A DNA stretch of 64,000 bases from Areca catechu (Eukaryota; Streptophyta; Magnoliopsida; Arecales; Arecaceae). Every line of letters begins with the position of its first letter. The first letter of the stretch is position 1. The notes under the pieces are model-generated. The model made no database searches. It was not told where the DNA came from and saw only the letters and a list, made by a program, of their open reading frames with translations. The position numbers were made by a program, and so were the translations under genes. The stretch is taken from contig JAHSVC010000072.1 of assembly GCA_021397845.1 (NCBI GenBank), positions 1,676,001-1,740,000 on the forward strand, read 5' to 3'. Below, one piece after another: positions 22,367-34,700 of the stretch.

Positions 22367-24345
22367 GTTCCACCTGGAAACTCCAGGAAGGAAAAGATCC
22401 ATAATAGATATAGTGTCTAGAATATCCATAAAAATAAATGTAGGCCACCTATCCAACACCATATCTGAAATCCAAGAATCCGACATGAACTTAATCAATC
22501 TACCATCCCCCATAATCCATCTCATATGATGCAAATATCAGGAGCCCTCATCACCATCTCCCTCCAGATAGTAGAGCTGCAGCGAGGAGGCGGAGAAATT
22601 CCCCTCTATAGTAGATGGAAGACCATATCTAGCAAACATAATGAGGACCATATACTATGCAGCATAAAAAAGAGCCAAGTGACATGTCACATCAAGAGAG
22701 CGTCCCTCCTGACAAGTGAATGAATACCAAGGCTACCCTCACACATCGACTGACAGACAACTTGCCATCCCAAAAGATTAACTCCCTGTGAAGCAACAGT
22801 AGATCACTATAAGAAAGCTCGAATAATTTGCTCCACCTTGAGAACAATAGACTTAGAGATAACCGTATTGGAAAGCATGTACACTGGAAGGGAAGTGAAA
22901 ATTGACCTGATCAAAGTAATCCTCCCCATGAAAGACAGTGCACGACCCTGCCAACCCTCCACCTTATCGTGGACAGACTTCACAATCATCATACAGTCCT
23001 CCTTACGGAGTCTACCACTAGAGATAGGGATGCCTAAATAGTACAAATCTCCATCATTCTCATGAATCCCAAGAATAGTAGTGATCAGGTTCCGTTGATG
23101 AATCGGGATCTTCGAACTGAAATGGATCTCAGGCTTCCAGAGATTGACCTTCTACCCCAAAGATAAGCAATAAGATTGGAGCACTCTCCTGAAACCCTGC
23201 ACCGTAGCCACAGAGGCCCTACCCAAAAGTAAACAATCATCTGCAAACAACAAATACGAGATCGGGGATACAATAGGAGCAGCAATATACAGCTAAATTG
23301 CCAACTCCCACACCGAGTCGTGCAAGACTCGCAAAAAAGAGTCAGCACAAATAATGAATAAATACGGGAAGAGAGAATAACCTTGTCGAAGATCAATGTT
23401 TGAATAAACAACTTCGACGATGAACCGTTAATGAGAATAGAAAAGGAAGGTATGATAATACAAGTCATAATCCTAGAAATCCAGATGTGAAAACCAAAAT
23501 CCACCAATGCTTTCTCCAAAAAATTTCACTGCATGCGATCGTGGGCCCTTTCCATATCAAGCTTGATAGCCATCAAGCCCCATATAGCTAGAGTTCTACG
23601 AAGATCAAACATGAACTCCTATGCTAATAGAACATTATCAAAAATATACCGGCCTCCAATAAAAGCACCTTGCTCAGAAAATATAAGATGCGAGAGAATA
23701 TGCTTCATTCTGTTGGCCAACAACTTAGCACACAGCTTATAGAAAGTGTTACATAAACTGATAGGTCTAAAATGGATCGTCTCACAAGCATCAGTGTTTC
23801 TGTATAAGAGTGACATAAGTCCGCTTCTAGCTCTCAAGCATCTGACCAGAGGTAAAAAAAACCTGCACAGCTAAAACAATATCGTGTATAAGAATACTCC
23901 AATATCTCTTAAAAATAGAGGGAATAACCATCCACACCAGGTGCTTTATCCTCCTTCAAAGATCAAAGAATAATAGTAACCTCTGTCTCAATACCTAGAG
24001 TCAAAAAACCAAGATTTTCTGGATAGGAGACCAGAGCCTCGGGGGAAGAAGCATAGAAAAGAAGAGTAGACCAAAAGGAGTCACACCACCTAGATCCGAA
24101 GAATGAAGTAACCTCTCTTGATATCCTCATCTTCCTCGATCCAATGCCCATCAGCAGACCTCAAAGCTTTGATACAATTTTTGTGTCTATGAACAAAAGT
24201 GATACGAAAGAAGAAGCGAGTGTTTATATTTTCCTCTACCCATCACTGCACCCTCAACTTCTATCTCCAAAGAACCTCTTGCTGACAAGTTACGGTAGAA
24301 ATCTTTTTGTTAGCTTTATAAGGCCATCCAAGAATGCATTGTTGT
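22362..24345 (-). mobile_element. LINE-2, upstream part (reverse transcriptase), 5'-truncated
   Basis: This is the minus-strand continuation of 8413-9595. Visible pieces from the 5' side: an endonuclease-RT linker (LRSADGHWIEEDEDIKREV, about 24110-24180); RT motifs HFRPISLCNTFYKL near 23750-23790 and EQGAFIGGRYIFDNVLLA near 23620-23680; the catalytic box FADDCLLLG near 23220-23260 (intact); RT thumb (GWQGRALSFMGRITLIRSIF, about 22890-22960); and a zf-RVT start (LIKFMSDSWI) near 22470. Sequence upstream of about 24345 does not resemble a LINE, so this copy is truncated at the 5' end. Confidence 0.82.
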
Positions 24346-25638
24346 CCAAAACCAACACAGATTAACAAAAATTGTCCAATAGATATAGTAAAAGATTTAT
24401 TATGGTCAACAACCATAACCCTCGTTATAATTTTTTTTCCTTTATTTTTTTAATGATGCTTGAACTTGTCCTTATGGATGATTGAAATTACCACTATTTT
24501 GGTTGATGGATAATACCTAATTTGCCAGGGGAATAAAACAGAATGCACAATTAAAAAGACTAAATAAAAGAAGGCTTTGCAGGAATTCACTATAGGATAT
24601 CTCGGTTACTTTGAGATCTATGTTAATAGATGAACAATGAAATCCAAAGTACTTTAAGAGCTGCATTATAGACGATTCTACAATCGATCTGCACAAAGGT
24701 GAATCCCTTCACCAGCCATATGGCATATGGAGCTTTTTGTGTGACCAGGGTGGCCGAGGTCACCGTCCGATTCCTTCGACACAGCCTTGGCCATGATAGA
24801 GGGAGAGGGAGAGAAGTGGTGATGAGAACATCAGATAGGATCACTATGTGCTAAATTTTCTACTCTTAAGCAGGATATTAGCCTGGTCTTGATAGGGCAT
24901 ATCTAATTTTTTTCCAATAGGCCAAAATCTGAAATGATATAAATTAGACCTAAATAAACCACCCTCCCTCTCCCTCTTCTCTCTCTTCCATCTCCTGGTT
25001 AAGCATATATTGCTGCAAACTGGTAATTTCAGCAGATTAGTGCAACAACGTTTGTGACCTCGCCTTCTTCCACGGAGCCTCCTTTTGCAATGAAAAATAC
25101 TACTGTCTTATGCATGCACAACGTAGTTTTAGACAAAAAAATTGAAAAAAAAAAAAAACAAACAAATTAGAAAAATCAGAAGCCTCATATTATAGTAGGG
25201 CTTTAACATGACACCTACTGGACACAGTAAATTCCTCACAGAGTATTCAACACTTGTGGACTCATCTTCCTCCAATTTGATCTGTAAAAGTGACGAGAGT
25301 ACAGAGAGAGCTCGTAACCAACACGAAGCGCTAAAGTTCTGCTGACTTTTTCTAAAATGCATTAGATTATTCCCTGCAAATATATCGATAAATTTATTTG
25401 CTTTGAGAAGTCCATAAATACAATTTTTTGTAATATTATCAGAAAATGAATAATAGGGCACCCAGGTAAGCATCTAAATGCAAGTCCTGAGAAAAAACAT
25501 GAGGCAAGCATGATTACACATACTGCAATGACAATATCTACAAAAGATGGCATGGAATCAGATGAGTAAATAACAACAAGACATTAATCATAACATACCT
25601 GGGTCAATTCAAATACTATCCATAGGCAGCAGTGATCA
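24346..25638. other. 3' flank of the zinc-finger gene
   Basis: AT-rich DNA with A/T homopolymers (for example near 25137-25160). A minus-strand ORF at 24623-24844 shows no recognisable family. The 3' UTR of the zinc-finger gene is expected just below 25639, but I could not place a polyadenylation site. Confidence 0.4.
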
Positions 25639-25744
25639 TCAGAAAATGAAGTCACTGAGCTGGCTGCTCGGATCTCTTTGCATATTGCTTTTGATAATAG
25701 ATGCACTGCCTTCTACATCAGAGCTGTAGCAGTTTATCCGATGC
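25639..25744 (-). CDS. Zinc-finger gene last exon
   Basis: The acceptor GTATACAG precedes 25744. The frame starts HRINC and ends QLSDFIF followed by TGA at 25639-25641. The 35 codons fit the incoming phase exactly. Confidence 0.8.
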
Positions 25745-28700
25745 CTGTATACATTGGTCCCACTAACAGCTTAAATTTGCTCTATTCTACAGCATTATAC
25801 TCTATTATATGTCAAGAATGCAATTTCATGAACATACCAAGTGAAATGGTCATCACAACAAATGGAGCCACAGATGACAGAAAGCCCTGTCCCGTTCCTA
25901 ACGAGAGTAGACTGAAAATGTTAAGGAGCAGATAAAAGGAAAGAAAAAGGAGAAAAAATTCAGGTGGATGCACATAGAAGAGAAAACAAGTGTGAATTAT
26001 TTATGTTGTAGTTCATTTGAAGTAAATTCCACTTCCTTAATTTTCCCCATGGTTGCCTGCAATTGATGAACTTCTCAAATGCTCATTCAAGAAATTCCAA
26101 GTAAATTAAATCAAGTATCCAAAGGAAATCATGTTTAATTGTTGATAAAATTCATTCCAAGTATGACAGCAAGATTCACGACTCAGAAATGAACGAGAAT
26201 GGTGTTCTCTTGCAAATAACAGAAATTGTTAATAAGAAGCAAAGAAACTACCATGTGGCTGTATACATGTCGTAGAACTTGTCAAAGGCCTTATCAAGGC
26301 AATAATGGCAAACTAGAAGATCCTTCAATTCCGTTACGCTGCAAGTTGACTTGCAGCATTTTACCTGCACCAAGATGAATTGATATTAATATGGTCATAA
26401 TAGATAGCACCAGTAAAGAATATGTAAATCTTCTGAACAGGATTCCACAATTTACTTATGTTAAGATGTCAAGTATCCTTTTTTTTTTGTTTGTTTGAAA
26501 AAAGAAGCAGAAGAGATTTCAAAAGTAAAACAAATGATTGAGAAAGAGTTGAACGTGAGCATTAGGAAGGGTTAGACATTAGCATTAGGAAGTGGATGTG
26601 GATGAAAAATCCTGGACTTGTGCAACAGCCAAAGATTCTTGCTAGTAGGGATAGGACCAACAATTGCATACTAGGACAGGCCTAAGAAAAAGCTAAAAAT
26701 AATCTCCATCCCAGAATGGAAAGGTTGAATCTAACTCAACCTGCACTTTCAGCCTTCACAATTTATAATGTCCACCTTAAGGCACCACAATGTGCTATTA
26801 ATCAACACAAGAAATTGACGTCAAGATTTCTGTGGTATAGAGGAAATGGTGGGACAATCATTAAAGCTTGTAAGATGGAGCTCTTTTATGTAGGCTTGGG
26901 CTCTTGAGGCATTCAGGATGAAGTAATTTTAGTTTCTAGGGAACACTTCTGCCCTGCAATCAGCGAGCCAAAGCCTCTGACAACTAGCAAATGGCCAGCT
27001 TTTCAAGTAGCCGCATCTTTCTTTATTTTTCTTTGAAAAAGAGGGGGGGGAATCTGGGGCTCCTTAAGGTCCTAATATGTTATTATTTACAGCCTTTGGA
27101 GAAATGATTGTTGGGAAAACATCTGGAATTCAACCTTTAAAGAAGCCCAGGACAGGTGAGAAGTCTGCAAAAAAAAAAAGGTTTTTTTTTCTTTGGCCCG
27201 TAGACCTGTAGGTGAGCCTGCCGGCCCAACGCGCAAAGGCACGGGTGCGCGGCCCATGCGAGCACACGACTCACGCTGCCCGCCCAGGCCCAAGCATGCA
27301 GGCATGGGCACGGCGGGTGTGCGCAGGTGGCCCAGCAGATTTTTTCTCCCCTCTTTTTCCTGTTTGTCCGATGGTCTACGGGTGATTCGGTGCATCTGTT
27401 GCACAATGAAACGACTGCAAGTGTTCCTTGCACAATCCAATGGCTGCGCACTGATCACGGTAAGATCGGATGGTCCAGAGGGCAATGTAGCATGATTTGG
27501 ACTGATTTGGCCTGATTCCGTATGGATTTCACATGATCGATCGATGGCCAGGAATTGATTTGGAGTTCAACTGCGAATTAGAAAGGCTACAGGATTTTGA
27601 TTTGGACACAATTTAGATCATTGGATCCTGGTAAGATGCTCTTCGTAATAAAGGCTATAATGTGGACAGAGGACTAAGCTAGAGTGAGGACGACGAAAAG
27701 CATGGTGAAGGGTCTTCAGAAATCTATAGGGGCTATGAGTTGAGAATTTTTATGAAGGATTTAGGATATCTTATTGAGAGAATTGTACGGGATTGAGAGT
27801 AGAAGTTCCAATCTTGTAAATTTTTTTCTCATAATGAAGCCTTGCATGCTCAGATAATTATTCTTTCTTTTCTCTTCTTCCACCTGTGGCATTGACACCG
27901 ACAATCCTGATCCTGAGAATGGTGATCTGTATTCCGCATGAGTGATCCCCTGATGAGTGGTATTAGTGTAGTTGATATTGGACTGGTGCCTTGATGCATG
28001 TGCCTACTATTTTTACGTGTGCATGAGAGCGTGGCTTTATCATTTCTTCCCTTAGTCTACAGAGCCATGATGTGCACAGAAAGATTTTGAGTGCTCCCAG
28101 GAATGCTTTTTAGAGCATTTAATGCAGTTTCCTCTCTATTGCAGGATTGGTCCATGGAGAGGAGTTTTTGGTAGTGCACATGTGCATTAACGCGGTCAAG
28201 TGCACAGGGGCGTCAGAGGAGTTTTGGCAGAGCGATCGATGGCCAAGTAATGACTACGCACATCTCTTGCACGATCGAGTGGCTGAGCACCGATCGTGCA
28301 AAAATCTAACGGCCCAAATGTAATATAACACGATGTGAGCCTATTACGCATGATTTGCAGCATAATCAAGACAATCGAATGGTCATGAGTTAATCTACAG
28401 TTAGACAGGTGTTGGAAGAGTTATAGAACTTCGATTTGGACACGATTTGGACTGTTGGATTCTTGGTGAGACGCTCTTTCCACCAAAGACTATAAAAATA
28501 TAGGCAGAGGACCAGGTTGGGTGTGAGAATCAAAAGAGTGGTAAAGGATCTCCAATGAAGAGCTTGTGAGAGGGATTTTGGAGTTTCTTGTTGAGAGACT
28601 TATACAGGATTGAGTGGAAGTTCAATCTTGTAAGTTTCTATTTTTTTCATAATGAAACATTGCATAGCCATTTAATTATGTTTGTATTTTATTATTTTTC

Positions 28701-31700
28701 TTTCTCCTGCGGCATCGATATTAACAATCGTGATCCTAAAAATTGAAACCCATATTCTGCATGAGTGATCCCCTGACAAGAGTAGTATTAGTGCAGTTAA
28801 TACTATAATAACTAGTATCAAAGCAAGTTGATACCACAACAACTGGTATCAGAATCCCAGATTGCCCGTGTTGATCGAGATCGAAGATAATGGAGAAGGC
28901 AAACACAATCAATATGGAGATCAATTGATTCGATGGAAAGAGCAATTTCTTCTTTTGGCAAGCGAGGAAGAAAAAACGCGCAGATTCAACAAGGATTGAT
29001 CAACGCTCTCATGTACGAGAGACCAGCCATCATGGAGGACAAGACCTGGAGACGGCTTCAGATGCAGGTGGTGAGCACGATCCGCTTGTATTTAGCGGAC
29101 AACATGGTGATCTATATACTGAGCGAGATTTTTTCGATGGCACTATGGAAGAAGCTCGAGGAGTTGTACATGGCAAAGTTTTTCACCAATATACTGTTCT
29201 TTTGAAAGTAGTTTTATCAACTGTAGATGATCGAAGGATAGCATGCAGGAGTACCTAAGTTACTTTTAGAGAATCCTCACTGACCTTCTCAATGTCGGTG
29301 AAAAAGTTGAGGAGAAGACCAAGATGCTGTCTTACTTTCATCCCTACCGCAGTCCTTCAAGTCCTTGATGACTGCTCTTCTAGTGAGGAAAAGCACCATC
29401 AAGATAGAGGAGGTCACCTTAGCGTTACTCCAGAACTAGATTCTCAAGCAAGAGAACCAGACTTCGAGTTCAGGTAAAAACTCAATGTTGACGATTTCTG
29501 AAGGAGCAGACGGCAGAAAATGAAGCGACAGAGGATCGCGAGGCAAGCGGTCCAGGTCGAAGGACACAAGTAAGATCAAATGTTATCAATGTGACGAGCT
29601 GAGGCATCATGTCAAAGATTGCTAGTAGCTCAAAGATCGGACAAGAGCTGTTACGGTGGTTACCGATGGCAGCGATGACGGATACATTAATCATGCACTC
29701 ATGATATCCGACCAGGTATCCCCTCCTTTTCAATGAATTTTAGATTTTGCATATCCACATCACATCTATTGCACAGAGGAGCTATTCGATTCTTTGAAGA
29801 GCAAAAAGGATGATGTTCACTTGTTAGATGGATCGAGCTATGAATCCAAGATGTCGAGACAGTCAGCTTGAAGATAGATGATGGGATAGTGAAGAAATTG
29901 GATGAGATGCGATGCATACCTAATTTTCTTAGAAATCTAATCTCCCTCGGCAAACTAGACTCAAACGGCTACATGTGAAGAGCCGATAATGGAGTTTTGA
30001 AGGTCATATACGGCAAGATCATCTTGCAATGAAAGAAGCATAGAAATCACTATTTTTTGATAAGGAACTCAGTGTGAGGTAGAGTCCCTGGTGTAAACAA
30101 GAGCCCAATACGAGGTAGAGCTCTGGGAGCAGGTGGGTCGGGCACGAGACAAGAGCTTTGAAAGACGATAAGTGACGTCACAAGGTAAAGTTTCTATTGC
30201 CACATGAGGCTTTCCCGAGCAAGTGTCAGGTCAAGACGAGCATAGCACGTGACGGAGATGGGATCAAGTGGCCTAACTCAACTTCCATGTTTGCCCATCC
30301 ATGATCAACAAGCGTTTGTCCCAAAATGTAGAGACGAAATCCTTCAAGAAGCTCTCAAAGTCAGGTAAAAACTGAATGCTAAATTGAGGTGGAGGATGTT
30401 GGACTAGCGCTTCAATGCACGTGCCTACCATTTTTAGGTGCATGTGGGAGCATGGCTTTGTCATTTCTCCCCTTAGTCTACATAGCCATGACATGCACAG
30501 AAAGATTTTGAGTGCTCTCAGGAATGCTTTTTGGAGCATTTAATGTGGTTTCCTCTATATTGCAGAACTAGTTCCTGAAGAGGAGATTTTGAAAGTGCAT
30601 AGGGGCACCAATGCAGTCAAGTGCACAAGGGCATCAGAAGAGTTTTGGTAGAGCGATCAATGGCTAATTAATGACTACGCACATCTCTTGCACGATCGAG
30701 TGGCTGAGCACCGATCGCACAAAAATCAGATGGCCCAAATATAATCCAACACAATGTGAGCCTGTTACGCACGATTTGCTGCACAATCAAAGCAATCGAA
30801 TAGCTACGAGTTGATCTACAGTTAGACTGGTGTTGGGAGAGCTACAAGATTTTGATTTGGACGCGGTTTGGACCATTGGACTCCTGGTGAGACGTTCTTT
30901 CCACTAGAGACTATAAAAACATGGGCAGAGGACCAGGCTAGGTGTGAGGATCAAAAGAATGGTAAAAATCTTCAGTTAAGAGCTTGTAAGAAGGATTTTG
31001 GGATTTTTTATTGAGATTGTACGAATTGAGTGGAATTCAATCTTGTAAATTTCTATTTTTTCCATAGTGAAACCTTGCATGCCCATTTAATTATATTTAT
31101 ATTTTATTTTTCTCCTACGGCATTGACCTGACAATCGTGATCCTGAAAATGGGGATCCATATTCTGCATGAGTGATCTCCCAACGAGAGTGGTATCGGTA
31201 CAGTTAGTATCACAACAACTAGTATCAAAGCAAATAGATACCATAACAGTTGATACCACAACAAGTAGCAAAGTTTCAGATGGCTCATGTTGATCGAGAT
31301 CAAAGACTATGAAGAAGACAAGCATAATCAACGTGGAGATCGACCAGTTCGATGAAAAGAACAATTTCTTTGACAAGTGAGGGCAAACGATGTGCTGATT
31401 CAACAAGGATTGATCAATGCTCTCATGTGCAAGGAGAAACTGGTCACCATGAAGGACAGGACCTGAAGATGGCTTTAGATGTAGGCGTTGAGCACTATCC
31501 GCTTGTATTTGATGGATGAGATGGTTTTAATATGCTGAACGAGACTTTCTTGATGGCGCTACAGGAAAAGCTCGAAGAGTTGTATATGGTGAAGTCCCTC
31601 ATCAATATACTGTTCCTTTGAAAGCAGTTCTACCAACTATGGATGATCGAAGGACAGAGCATACAGGAGGACCTGAGTAACTTTCAAAGGATCCTCATCG

Positions 31701-34700
31701 ACCTTCTCAGTGTCAGTAAAAAGTTGAGAAAAAATCAGGATGCTAGTCTTGCTATCATCCCTTTCATAGTTCTTGGAAACCTTGATGACTACTTTTCTAG
31801 TAGGAAAGAGCACCATCAAGATAGTAGTCACCTTGGCGTTACTCTAGAACGAGGTTCTCAGGTGGGAGAGCCAAGCTTTAAGTTCAGGCAGGAACTTAAC
31901 ATTGATGGTTTCTAAAAGAGCAAGTGATAAACGACGGAACGACAAAGGATTGCGAGATGGGTGGTCCAGGTCAAATAATGCAAGCAAGATCAAGTATTAT
32001 CAATGCGACGAGCTAGGACATCGTGTCCTAGATTGCTCGCAGCTCAAAAATCGAACAAAGGTTATGACTGCGATCGCCGATGTAGCAACGATGATCGATA
32101 TATCAGTAATGCACTCATAGTATCCGACGAGATATCTCATTTTCAATAAATTTTAGATTCTGTCTGTCCATATCATATTTATTGCAGAAAGAAACTGTTT
32201 AACTCTTTAGAGAATATAGAGAGTTCTGTCCATTTGCCAGATGATCAAGCTATGCGATCGAGGATATCGAGATAGTCAGCTTGAAGGTACATGATGGGAT
32301 AATGAAGAAACTGGACAAGGTCCGATGCATACCCAGTTTTCACAAAATTTGATTTTCTAAGCAAACTGGATTCAAACGCTATACGTAGAGAGACGTGATG
32401 GAATCGGTCTTGTATGGATCTTGATCTTCCTTTTACAAGAAAAAAGCAAGGGCACTCTCTTGACAAAGAGTCTAATGTGAAGTGGAGTCCCTCGTGCAGA
32501 CAGGAGCCCAGTATGAGATGAAGTCCCTCGTGCAGATAGAAGCCCACTATAAGGTAAAGTCCCTAGTGCAGACAAGAGTCCAGTACGGGGTGGAGCTCCG
32601 AAAGCAGATGAATTGAGCACGAGACGAGAGACTCGGGAGGACGATAGGCAACATCACAAGATGAAGTTCCTATTATTGCAGGAAACTTTTCTGAGCAGGT
32701 CTCAGATTGAGATAAGCACAGCACGTGACGAAATGGGATCGAGTGGCCTGCTTTGACTCCTATGTTACCCATACATGATCAATAGACGTTTGCCCCAGGG
32801 CATGGAGGCATGATCCTTCAAGAAGCTCTCAAAATCAACTGGGGGCCAAACATCGAGTCGAGATGAAGGTTGTTAGAAAAATGCCTCGAATTCGGCTCTT
32901 GAAGAAGTCCAAGACAAGTGAGAAGCCCACAGAAAAAATCCAAAAGAACCCAGAAAAAAGATTTTTTTTCTTTGGCCCCAGGCCTATAGGTGAGCATGCA
33001 ACCCAGGCCCGCTGACCCGTGTGTAGAGATGCGGGTGCACGACCAAGGCAGGTGCGCAAACCAACACGCACACACGTGGCTCGTGCGACCAGCCCAAGCC
33101 CAAGCATGCAGGTGTGGGCATGGCGGGTGGCTCGACGATTTTTTCTCCCCTTTTCCCTACTTGCACGGTAGTCTAGGTGATCCAATGCATTTGTCGCACG
33201 ATCAAATAATTGCAAGTGTTCCCCACGTGATCCAACTGCCGCATGCCAATCACGGTGAGATCGGACAGTCCAGAGGGCGATGCGGCATGATCTAGGCTGA
33301 TTTGGCTTGATTCCATGCAGATTTCGATGTGATCAAGGTCGATCAATGGCCAGGAGTTGATTTGAAGTTCAACTGCGAATTGGAGAGGCTACAGGACTCT
33401 GATTTGGATGCAGTTTAAGTTGTTGAACTTGTAGTGAGATGCTTTTCGCAGCAGACTATAAAAATATGAACAGAGAACCAGACTGGATGAGAAAATTAAA
33501 AGAGTGGTAAAGAGTCTCTAACAAGCCTGTAAGGACTGAGTTGAGAGCTTATACAAGGAATTTGAAATTTCTTGTTAAGAGAATTATACGGAAATAAGAG
33601 TGAAAGTTCCAATCTTGTAATTTTTTTTTCTCATAGCAAAATCTTATATGCCCAAAAATTGTACTTTCTTTTCTTTTTTTCTTCTACAGTATCGACACCG
33701 ACAATCATGATTTGTAGTCCGTACGAGTGATCCCCCAATAAGTGATATTAGTGCAATTGATACCACAACAATGATGCCATGATTTAAGGTCCTAACTTCA
33801 TTCCTATTTCATTGAAAGTACAATTCATCCTCTGGGTTGCTCTTTCAATAATTAAATGGTTTGATTACGATATTAAAAAGAAGCTAGAAGAAAATCAAAC
33901 ACGTTGGTTTTCCAGACTCTGTTTCCTGGATGTGGGAATGAAGATCATTCCTTTCTCTCCAGTAATTGGAGTAATCAGCAAACTGATACAATAAGGTAGA
34001 CTTTGCTAAATACCACCTAGAAACATATCCAATACTTTTTGTTTGGAATGCAAAACTTAAAGATGATTCTAAAGATGACATAATTGCTATTATTTTTTTC
34101 CTTAACACTTCCCCAGGCAACTTCTGTTGGAGGAGATTGTCAGGACCTTCGAGGAAGTCATTCCTGCAAATTATTAGTTTCTTATGGGTATAAATGTTTG
34201 GCTGAGACCTGCATTATGCACAATGTAGGTCTAAGCTAAGAGAGGAAGGGTTGACTTTCTTATCTACTGTGGCTCAACATCTCATTGCGCTGGTTATTAC
34301 CCATTATATTCTTCTAGGAAAAAGAGGCTTTTGCAACTGAGCTACCTACTGCCACCCCACCTAGGGAGGAAACCACATCCTACTTGAATCTTCCCATGCA
34401 TATCACCTTATGAAATAGGAGTGCATTAAAATTCTAAGCCACCCAATTAGTTAACAAAGAATAAAAACAGTAAATTCACATTAAATTGCATCTGCTACAT
34501 GCTTACCAACGTTTAAGCTTATAAGAGTAAAACCTTTGATGAGAAGGGTGTGCGCAAATATGTGCCGTCAAATGACCTGCACTGTGAAAACCATTCAAAG
34601 GAGGGGTTTAAAAGAAAGAAAGAACTCATTGGTGTAGATAGCTAGGGAGCACAAATTATCACAGATTTAACAAAAGGTAACATTAACACTGAAAAATTGA

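Larger units (their letters stand above)
27976..31248 (+). mobile_element. Inner (nested) copia-type gag-only LTR element
   Basis: LTRs 27976-28841 and 30397-31248 share the TRTTGGACTRG start and the GATACCAYAACA end. A perfect TSD, GTTGA, occurs at 27971-27975 and 31249-31253. A primer-binding site TGGTATCAGA (initiator Met-tRNA type) lies just after the left LTR. The 1.55-kb interior has gag and a protease-like segment but no polymerase, so its mobility depended on enzymes from elsewhere. Confidence 0.87.
27109..33770 (+). mobile_element. Outer copia-type gag-only LTR element, carrying a nested relative
   Basis: The left LTR starts TGTTGGGAAAAC at 27109 and the right LTR spans 32871-33770, ending ...GATACCACAACA. 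A perfect 5-bp TSD, ATGAT, flanks the element (27104-27108 and 33771-33775). Its own interior is only 31263-32870 and holds a gag remnant, a protease-like start and a non-coding tail, with no RT or integrase. It is therefore non-autonomous. A second element of the same family sits in the last bases of its left LTR. Confidence 0.85.

Noticed and set aside
24623..24844. 73-codon minus-strand ORF downstream of the zinc-finger gene
   Set aside because: No recognised motif, no splice link to the gene, and it lies beyond a good stop codon.
32835..33295. ORFs of 85-126 codons on both strands, with counterparts at 27087-27495
   Set aside because: Both sets lie in the LTR U3 regions of the outer copia-type element; duplicated non-coding sequence.
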